64,000 nucleotides of DNA from Candidatus Zixiibacteriota bacterium (lineage in GTDB: Bacteria > Desulfobacterota > Binatia > UBA9968), in the NCBI GenBank assembly GCA_035574315.1, contig DATLYW010000007.1, forward strand, positions 62,001 to 126,000, read 5' to 3'. Of the stretch, positions 9,391 through 15,719 are shown piece by piece (within the stretch, counting starts at the first letter, position 1; each line of letters begins with the position of its first letter). Position numbers and translations under genes: made by a program. The notes beneath the pieces were generated by a model, which saw only the letters and a list, made by a program, of their open reading frames with translations, was not told where the DNA came from and did no database searches.

Positions 9391-9461
9391 CGCGCGTGCG
9401 CGACCGCCTTTCCGGGGAGACGAGAACGGCAAACATCCATTGAAAGAGGAGTGAACGCACC

Positions 9462-10478
9462 ATGCGTTTTGGAATCGAGTTCGGGAGCTATCCGGCGGAT
9501 CTGCCTCCGGCCGAGGCGTGCCGCCAGATTTCGGAAAGAGCCGAGGCCGCCTACAAGAACAACTACGACGGCCTGTTCGTCGCTCAGCACTATGTCACGG
9601 GCCCGGATTCGGCGATCCTGCAGTCGATCCCGCTGCTTTCCTATCTCGCCGGCCGCTGTCCCGGCATGCACGTCGGCACGTCGATCTTCATCCTGCCTCT
9701 GCACCATCCGGTCATGGTGGCCGAGTACACGGCGACGCTGGACAATCTTTCAGGCGGGAAGTTCCTCTTCGGCGTGGGCCAGGGCTACCGCGACGCCGAG
9801 TTTCGCTCGTTCGGGATCGACAAGCGGGAGCGCCGCCAGCGGCTGGTGGAGGGACTCGAGGTGATTCGCCGGCTCTGGTCCGAGGATTCCGTGACCTTCC
9901 ACGGCCGCCATTTCCGGCTCGACGGCGTCGGCATCGCCCCCAGGCCCCTGCAGCAGCCCGGGCCGCCGGTCCTGCTGGGGGCGGACACGCCCAGGACCGT
10001 GGCGAGGGTGCCCGAGGTCGCCGATCACTGGATCGCGAGCCGGCGGCACTCGAAACCGTTCCTGCGCGAGGCCCTGCCCGGTTACAAAGCCGCCCTCGAG
10101 CGGCGGGGAAGAGAGTTTCGCGGGCTGTACATGTTCCGCGACCTCTGCATCGCCGACAGCTCGCGCCAGGCCGAGGATCGAATCCGCGACGGCTACGAGC
10201 GGCGGTACCGGCGCTACCAGCAGTGGGGACAGCCGGGCGAGCGCTACGACCTGGCGTTCGACGAGCTCAAGCGCGATCGCCTGATCCTCGGCAGTCCGGC
10301 CGAGGTGACCGAGCAGGTCATGGCGTATCACGAGGAATTCGGGGTCGAGTTCATGTGGTTCATGGTGGACTGGCCGGGGATGGACCCGGGCTACACCCTC
10401 GAGACCATCCAGCGCTTCGGCGAGGAGGTGATTCCGACGGTCAAGCGCCTGACGGCTTCTTCGAGAAAGCCGGGTTGA
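9462..10478 (+). CDS. LLM class flavin-dependent oxidoreductase (second copy)
   Basis: The 338-residue luciferase-like protein is distinct from its upstream neighbour. It shows MRFGIEFGSYP, NNYDGLFVAQHYVTG, VGTSIFILPLHHPVMVAEY and GGKFLFGVGQGYRD. These match the monooxygenase subgroup whose ring or alkyl substrates vary widely. An AAAGAGGAG ribosome site precedes the ATG. Its last 38 bases overlap, tail to tail, with the isocitrate lyase/PEP mutase-family gene on the other strand, a compact convergent arrangement. Confidence 0.88.
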   Translation: MRFGIEFGSYPADLPPAEACRQISERAEAAYKNNYDGLFVAQHYVTGPDSAILQSIPLLSYLAGRCPGMHVGTSIFILPLHHPVMVAEYTATLDNLSGGKFLFGVGQGYRDAEFRSFGIDKRERRQRLVEGLEVIRRLWSEDSVTFHGRHFRLDGVGIAPRPLQQPGPPVLLGADTPRTVARVPEVADHWIASRRHSKPFLREALPGYKAALERRGREFRGLYMFRDLCIADSSRQAEDRIRDGYERRYRRYQQWGQPGERYDLAFDELKRDRLILGSPAEVTEQVMAYHEEFGVEFMWFMVDWPGMDPGYTLETIQRFGEEVIPTVKRLTASSRKPG

Positions 10479-11385
10479 CCGGACCGGCGCGCCGCGCCTC
10501 GCCCCGAAGCGGCCCCAGCAGCTTTTGCTCCAGCTCGAGGAAGCGGTCGAGGTCCACCGCCGCGAAATACTCCTCGACGGTTGCCATGCGGTCGCGTATG
10601 CCGACGGTCGACTGGTGTTCCCTGAGGTAGGCGAGATTCTCGCGCACCGCGCGCACGACCGTGTAGCGAACCACGCCGGGAAAGGAGGCGATCCTGTAGC
10701 CGGCCGAGGCGAGAAGGGAAAGCGGGTTGAGCGACATCGGCTTGCCCTCGTCCATGCTCGCCATCAACGGGACGGGCAACCCCGCCCTGCCGATGCGCTC
10801 GATCTCCTGGGGAAGGCCCGCAACCTGGATGTTCAGCAGGTCGGCTCCCGCCTCGGCGTAGAGAAAGCCCCGACGGATCGCCTCGTCGAGGCCGAGATCG
10901 GCCGCGGCGTCGGTCCTGGCGCCGATGACGAAATCCGGATCGCTCCGAGCCGCGCACGCCGCGCGGATCTTGGCCGCGTGCTCCTCGGCCGGGACCACGG
11001 GATGCTCGGCCTCGATCATCGCGCATTTCTTGGAAGCGACCTGATCCTCGATGACGATTCCCGCTGCGCCGGCCCGCTCCAGCTCGCGCACGGTTCGCAA
11101 CACCGCCAACGCGTTCCCGTAGCCCGTGTCCGCGTCCACCAGCACCGGGAGGGAGACCGCTCCCGCGACCCGGCGCGCCACGCTCGCCATGTCGCTCAGG
11201 TTCAAGAAGCCGAGATCGGGCAGGCCGAGATAAGCCGCCGCCACCGCGTTTCCCGACAGGCCGACGATCTCGAAGCCGGCTCGCTCCACCAGCCGGGCGA
11301 GGAGCGGATCGTGCGCCGAAACCGAGATCGTACAGCGCGGCTCGGCGAGGATGCGGCGCAGGGCCCGGGCGGGTCGCTCGGTCAT
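10441..11385 (-). CDS. Isocitrate lyase/PEP mutase superfamily protein (copy 1)
   Basis: The 314-residue TIM-barrel lyase or mutase carries the family metal motif D84-A-D86 in VLVDADTGYG, E113-D114 in VIEDQV, and K119-K120-C121. A Cys at this position is expected for lyases that break a C-C bond, such as 2-methylisocitrate or 2,3-dimethylmalate lyases. I chose the ATG at 11385 because GGGAGGGG lies a few bases upstream; a GTG at 11403 overlapping the previous stop is the alternative and adds six residues. It probably shares a transcript with the Bug-type binding protein gene upstream. The substrate is unknown. Confidence 0.85.
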   Translation of the reverse strand: MTERPARALRRILAEPRCTISVSAHDPLLARLVERAGFEIVGLSGNAVAAAYLGLPDLGFLNLSDMASVARRVAGAVSLPVLVDADTGYGNALAVLRTVRELERAGAAGIVIEDQVASKKCAMIEAEHPVVPAEEHAAKIRAACAARSDPDFVIGARTDAAADLGLDEAIRRGFLYAEAGADLLNIQVAGLPQEIERIGRAGLPVPLMASMDEGKPMSLNPLSLLASAGYRIASFPGVVRYTVVRAVRENLAYLREHQSTVGIRDRMATVEEYFAAVDLDRFLELEQKLLGPLRGEARRAGPVNPAFSKKPSGA

Positions 11386-11399
11386 TTGCCCCTCCCGGA

Positions 11400-12461
11400 T
11401 CACCGGCGCGGCGGCAGCGGTCCGGCCCCCGCAAACTTTTTCAGGGTGTCGATGACCTCGGGATCGCGCGGCATCTCCGCGATCAGCCTTTTCAGCTCCG
11501 CGGCCCCGATCGGCGACGCGTCATCGCTCACGAGCTTCTTGAAGTAAGGGGCGAACTCGGGGTCCTTGAACGTCCTGGCCATCGCTTCTTCGAGCACCGC
11601 GACCCGCTCCTTCGGCGTTCCGGGCGGAAGAATGTAAGGCGATCCCACCGACCGGAAGGCACGCCACAGCCCGATCAGCTTCTTCTCCTTTTCGCTCTTC
11701 GCAAAGCTTCCGATCTCGGGCAGGTGGCCGAGCTTCGGATGTTTGTCGCCCAGCGGCACTTCCATGATCGAATGGAAGTTCATCACCCCTTTGTCCAGCC
11801 AGTCCGGGTTGCGCCGCAGCACCGAGCTGGCGTTGTTGGCTCGGGCGTCCAGCTCGCCCCGGAGCAGCGAGGCGTCCAGCTCCCGCGCGCTGTAGCCCGC
11901 GATGAAGTTCGGCTCCTTCAGATTCAGGAAGTACGCGAACAGCCTCCCGGCGACGTAGGAGACGTGCCCCACGGTCTGCGCGCCGATTCTCAGTCCGGGA
12001 CGGGAGGCGAGCTTTTCCAGAGAGTCGAGCCCCAGCTCCCTGCGGGTGTAGATCACGTAATGGTTCTCGCTCTCGGGCGACCCGAGATAGATGAATTTGT
12101 CGACCTCGTAGCTCACCCCGCTCTCGCCCATCACCGCAAGGCCGACGATGGCGCCGCTCGCCGCGCCGATCGTGAGCCCGTCCGGGCGAACGTTTCTGTA
12201 CAGATAGTTCGCTCCCTTCCGGCCGCCGCCGCCGTCCATGTACTGGACGACGACCGTGGGGTTTCCCGGGATGTGCTTTTTCAGAAACGGCACCACCGCC
12301 TTGACCCTGAGGTCTCCGGTCCCGCCGGGCGACGTGGTCGCGAGTAACGTTACGGTCTTCCCTTCGTAAAAATTGCTCTGCGGCCATGCCTCGACCGGCG
12401 CCAGCCACAGCAGCGCGCCGAGCGCCAGCGCGCCCGCTGTCATTTTCCCGAGGGAGCTCAT
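11400..12461 (-). CDS. Bug/TctC-type periplasmic solute-binding protein
   Basis: The 353-residue secreted protein has a clear signal peptide ending near VEAWPQS. The mature part starts with NFYEGKTVTLLATTSPGGTGDLRVKAV and continues with GNPTVVVQYMDGGGGRKGANYLY, the pattern of tripartite tricarboxylate transporter binding proteins that capture carboxylates. No TctA or TctB membrane genes are nearby, so it is an orphan receptor. AAAGGAGG precedes the ATG. It is head to tail with the lyase gene and divergent from the aconitase-like module, which suggests import of an organic acid used by one of them. Confidence 0.86.
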   Translation of the reverse strand: MSSLGKMTAGALALGALLWLAPVEAWPQSNFYEGKTVTLLATTSPGGTGDLRVKAVVPFLKKHIPGNPTVVVQYMDGGGGRKGANYLYRNVRPDGLTIGAASGAIVGLAVMGESGVSYEVDKFIYLGSPESENHYVIYTRRELGLDSLEKLASRPGLRIGAQTVGHVSYVAGRLFAYFLNLKEPNFIAGYSARELDASLLRGELDARANNASSVLRRNPDWLDKGVMNFHSIMEVPLGDKHPKLGHLPEIGSFAKSEKEKKLIGLWRAFRSVGSPYILPPGTPKERVAVLEEAMARTFKDPEFAPYFKKLVSDDASPIGAAELKRLIAEMPRDPEVIDTLKKFAGAGPLPPRR

Positions 12462-12597
12462 AGGGTGACCTCCTTTCGTCGGTGAAGCCGTCGCGCCCGT
12501 CCCGAGCGCGCGCCCCTGCCGCTTCGCCTACGACTCCTAGCAAAATTCGCGGCGCGGTTACAAGGGTGTCTCCGGGATGAGCAAGGACGACAGCGGG

Positions 12598-12627
12598 TTG
12601 ACAGCAAAACGCATGTCTGCGTATAGC
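12598..12627 (+). promoter_or_regulatory. Sigma70-like promoter of the aconitase-like module
   Basis: TTGACA at 12598-12603 is separated by 18 bases from TATAGC at 12622-12627. The -35 is a perfect consensus match. It lies about 35 bases before the chosen start at 12661. It also argues against the longer reading frame that begins at 12577, because that start would place the promoter inside the gene. Confidence 0.6.
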
Positions 12628-12660
12628 TTCAGTGCGTCCTCCCGGGAGCGAGGTGGAACC

Positions 12661-13944
12661 ATGGGTATGACGATCACCGAAAAGATCTGCGCCCGCGCCG
12701 CCGGAAAAGAGCGGGTAGGCCCGGGGGACATGATCGAGGCCGAGGTCGACAAGCTCTACATCAAGGACTTGAGGTTCTCGAAGGCGGAGGATCCCCAGGG
12801 TCTGTACGGCGTCTTCAAGGAAGTCCTCGCCGCGATGGGGGTCCGAAGGGCGTGGGACCCCGGCAAGGTCGTGGTCAACCTCGACGAGCAACCCGCGCGC
12901 AGCACGGCGCGCCTGGAGGGTCAGCGGCGGGCCAGGGAATTTTCCCGCGAGCACGGCGCGACCCTCTACGAAGGCTACGAGGGCGGCATCGGCCACAATG
13001 TCATGGTGGAGAAGGGACACGTTGCTCCGGGCGAGTTCATCGTCGGGGCCGACTCCCACACCTGCACCTACGGGGCCCTCGGCTGCTTCGCCACCGGCAT
13101 CGGCTTTACCGAAACCGTCGGCGTGCTCGCGACCGGACGGATCTGGCTCAAGGTGCCGCCTGCCATCTACATCGAGCTGACGGGCAGCCGCCCGGCGTGG
13201 ATTTCAGGCAAGGACGTGGTGCTGCGCGTGATGGCCGAGCTCGGGCCCAGCGGCGCCGTGAACCGGACTCTCGAATACGGCGGCAGCGCCGTGGCCGATC
13301 TGAGCATCGACAGCCGCCTGTCGATGTGCAACATGGCGGTGGAAAGCCTGGCGCTGAACGCGATTTTCCCGCCGGACGCGCTCGCCCTGGATTACGTGCG
13401 CCGCGTCGGGCGTGTGGAGCGCGAGCCCGTCGAGAGCGACGCGGACGCCGGGTACGAGAAGCGCCTTCGCTTCGATCTCTCGGATATGGAGCCCTTCGTC
13501 GCGGCGCCCGGCGTCCCCTCCAACGGCCGGCCGGTTCGAGAGCTCGTCGGCACGCCGATCCAGCAGGCCTTCATCGGCACCTGCTCCAGCGCGCGGATCG
13601 AGGATCTCCGGGAGGCCGCGAAAATCCTCAAGGGGAGGACCGTGCGTCCCGGGGTGCGGATGATCGTCACGCCGGGCTCCTACGGCGCCTATTTCCAGGC
13701 GCGCGAGGAAGGGCTGCTCCAGATCTTCGAGAAAGCCAAGGTGCTGATCACCGCATCGGAATGCGGCATCTGCAGCCGCCCGTCGCTCGCGGCGGGGGAG
13801 GTCTGCGTTTCTTCGGGAAACCGGAATTTCCCGGGACGGATGGGAGACCGGGGAGCCCGGATCTTTCTTGCCAGCGCGGCCACGGTCGCGGCCAGCGCCG
13901 TCGCCGGAGAGATCGTCGACCCGCGGGAGTTCCTGCCGTCATGA
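12661..13944 (+). CDS. Aconitase/3-isopropylmalate dehydratase-like large subunit
   Basis: The 427-residue iron-sulfur hydro-lyase subunit has the family's split Cys ligands to the 4Fe-4S cluster: C308 in GTCSSARIED, and C368 and C371 in ECGIC. It also has FIVGADSHTCTYGALG, the substrate-cluster loop seen in LeuC and homoaconitase. The start at 12661 (MGMTITEKI) follows a GAGGTGG ribosome site and the promoter at 12598. The adjoining small subunit and lyase suggest dehydration or hydration of a 2-hydroxy-dicarboxylate rather than leucine synthesis, since no leuA or leuB is nearby. 2,3-Dimethylmalate dehydratase (DmdA) is one family possibility. Confidence 0.88.
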   Translation: MGMTITEKICARAAGKERVGPGDMIEAEVDKLYIKDLRFSKAEDPQGLYGVFKEVLAAMGVRRAWDPGKVVVNLDEQPARSTARLEGQRRAREFSREHGATLYEGYEGGIGHNVMVEKGHVAPGEFIVGADSHTCTYGALGCFATGIGFTETVGVLATGRIWLKVPPAIYIELTGSRPAWISGKDVVLRVMAELGPSGAVNRTLEYGGSAVADLSIDSRLSMCNMAVESLALNAIFPPDALALDYVRRVGRVEREPVESDADAGYEKRLRFDLSDMEPFVAAPGVPSNGRPVRELVGTPIQQAFIGTCSSARIEDLREAAKILKGRTVRPGVRMIVTPGSYGAYFQAREEGLLQIFEKAKVLITASECGICSRPSLAAGEVCVSSGNRNFPGRMGDRGARIFLASAATVAASAVAGEIVDPREFLPS

Positions 13945-14414
13945 GGAAGCGCTTCACCGGCCGCGCCTGGAAGTTCGGCGACTGCCTCGACTCGGGCAAC
14001 ATCAAGAACGTGATGGCGGGCGTCGACCCCGAGTTCCGGCAGAAGGTCCGCCCCGGAGACCTGATCGTCGCCGGGATCAGCTTCGGCATGGGCTCGAGCG
14101 CGGAGGAAGCGCCGCGTTCGCTGCGCGACGCCGGGGTCGCGGCGGTGCTCGCCGAGTCGATCTCGAACATCTACCTGCGCACGCTGATCAATCTCGGCTT
14201 GCCGGCGATCGAGTGCCCCGGCATCTCGGAAATGGTCGAAACCGGGCACGAGCTCGAGGTCGACCTGGAAACGGGGACGGTGCGAAACCTCTCCACGGGA
14301 CGCGCCCTCGCCTTCCCGCCCTTTTCCGATCACGCGCTCGCGATCCTCGAAAAGGGCGGATTGATTCCGTACCTCAAGTCCACGCTCGCAGGCGGGCCGG
14401 AAAAGCGGGCCTGA
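13941..14414 (+). CDS. Aconitase/3-isopropylmalate dehydratase-like small subunit
   Basis: The 157-residue swivel-domain subunit starts at an ATG that overlaps the large-subunit stop by 4 bases. The characteristic small-subunit loop reads ISFGMGSSAEEAP at 46-58. In most LeuD proteins it is NFGCGSSREHAP, so Met50 replaces the usual Cys and E55-E56 replace the usual Arg-Glu-His context. The substitution touches the substrate-recognition loop and points to a non-standard substrate. It forms the dehydratase with the preceding gene; a DmdB-like role is possible but not proven. Confidence 0.86.
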   Translation: MRKRFTGRAWKFGDCLDSGNIKNVMAGVDPEFRQKVRPGDLIVAGISFGMGSSAEEAPRSLRDAGVAAVLAESISNIYLRTLINLGLPAIECPGISEMVETGHELEVDLETGTVRNLSTGRALAFPPFSDHALAILEKGGLIPYLKSTLAGGPEKRA

Positions 14415-14481
14415 CCGCACGGCCGCGAAGCGGGCAGGTCCTCTTGCGAAAGCCCGGCGGAAAAACGGCTCGGAGGAAACC

Positions 14482-15378
14482 ATGAAGGCAACGACGAAGC
14501 TCAGAGAGGCGCTCCGAAGCGGCGAGCTGATCATCACTCCGGGAGTCTACGACTGCCTGACGGCCCGGCTGGCCGAGATGGCGGGATTCCCGGTCGTCAA
14601 GCTGCTCGGCAACGTCACCTGCGGCAGCATTCTCGGTCTTCCCGATCTCGGGCTCATCGGCCTCGCCGAGATGGCCGGCCACGCGAAGAACGTGGCCGCC
14701 GCGGTCGAGATCCCCGTCATGGTCGACGCCGATACCGGCTACTCGGCCGGAGCCCTCGGGATCGCGCGCACCGTAAGGGAATTCGAGCGGGCCGGCGTCG
14801 CCGGGATCGGCATGGAAGACCAGGTCACTCCCAAGAAATGCGCGCTGATTCCCGGCGGTACGCCCGTGGTGCCGCTCGACGAGCAGCTGAAGAAGCTCCA
14901 GGCCGCGGTCGAGGCCAGACAGGACCCCGACTTCGTGATCAGCGCGCGCACCGACGCCGAGTCCGTCAACGGCCTGGACGACGCGTTGCGGCGCATCAAG
15001 GCCTACGAGGCGGTCGCCGCCGACATGGTTGGTGTCGCTCTGCCGTGGATGCGAAGGGAAGGAATGCGCGAGCGCACGCTCGAGGCCTTGAAGCGCATCC
15101 GCGACGCGGTCCGCGTGCCGGTCAACTGCATGTTCATGGACGAAGCGATCCAGGCGGGCAACGTCACGCTGGAGGAGCTCCAGCGGATCGGCTTCAACAT
15201 GGGCGGAAGCAACGCCGTGCGCTATACGGTCGTCAAGGCGGTCTCCGAGATGCTGGCCGTCCTCAAGAAGGAGGGCTCGACCAGGAGCTACGCCCACCGG
15301 CTCGCCACGCTCAAGGAGTACGAGGCCGTCGTGCGGCTGCCGGAATTTCTCGAGCTGGAAAAGCGCTACACTGCGTAA
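14482..15378 (+). CDS. Isocitrate lyase/PEP mutase superfamily protein (copy 2)
   Basis: The 298-residue TIM-barrel lyase shows the metal-binding D82-A-D84 in VMVDADTGYS, E112-D113 in MEDQV and K118-K119-C120. It is clearly paralogous to copy 1 at 10.4 kb. A GGAGG ribosome site lies directly before its ATG, 67 bases after the dehydratase small subunit. The order dehydratase large, small, then lyase matches the pathway logic of 2,3-dimethylmalate or 2-methylisocitrate metabolism, where the hydrated acid is cleaved to pyruvate and a short acid. The specific substrate is inference. Confidence 0.87.
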   Translation: MKATTKLREALRSGELIITPGVYDCLTARLAEMAGFPVVKLLGNVTCGSILGLPDLGLIGLAEMAGHAKNVAAAVEIPVMVDADTGYSAGALGIARTVREFERAGVAGIGMEDQVTPKKCALIPGGTPVVPLDEQLKKLQAAVEARQDPDFVISARTDAESVNGLDDALRRIKAYEAVAADMVGVALPWMRREGMRERTLEALKRIRDAVRVPVNCMFMDEAIQAGNVTLEELQRIGFNMGGSNAVRYTVVKAVSEMLAVLKKEGSTRSYAHRLATLKEYEAVVRLPEFLELEKRYTA

Positions 15379-15719
15379 CGACCCCGCCCGCCCTCCGTTC
15401 GTGCCGCTCTGTTCCTTTGCATGCGCGACGTCGTCCGTCCGGGGTCCTGCGTCCGGGCCGGGCTCCGCGTATCCCGGTTGAAAACGGTCTGAGGTTCGAA
15501 GCTCGAGGGGGACGAAGACCGAAGAGGGCACGAGCTTACCCGCGTCCCCCGGCGCCGGAGACGGCTTGACCGGCTTGAGCTGCTCGAACGTTTTGAACGG
15601 CCGCCGAAGGCGTCTTCCGGCTTGAACGGCGGCGAAGCGACTCTTACCTTATCTCTGGAACCGCCGCTTCGCGGCGGACAGCCCGAACGGAGTAAAGCGA
15701 TCGAGCGGACTCGAGCGTT
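15379..15719. repeat. Intergenic spacer rich in imperfect nonamer repeats
   Basis: This 341-base spacer holds no convincing gene. It contains several tandem imperfect copies of a nine-base unit near TTGAACGGC, at 15563-15604, 15620-15630 and 15682-15726; the last tract runs into the first codons of hrpB. A perfect GC-rich inverted repeat (CCGCCGCTTCGCGGCGG, 15661-15677) also lies here. The same unit recurs in other intergenic spaces of the window. Confidence 0.6.
15622..15650 (+). promoter_or_regulatory. Possible promoter of hrpB using a repeat-derived -35
   Basis: TTGAAC at 15622-15627 belongs to a nonamer repeat copy. It is 17 bases from TACCTT at 15645-15650, upstream of hrpB. Spacing is ideal but the -10 is poor. 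The point of interest is that the repeat unit itself resembles a -35 element. Confidence 0.3.

Noticed and set aside
12577..12660. A 28-codon N-terminal extension of the aconitase-like large subunit
   Set aside because: The extension contains the TTGACA/TATAGC promoter and lacks homology; the ATG at 12661 has a good ribosome site.
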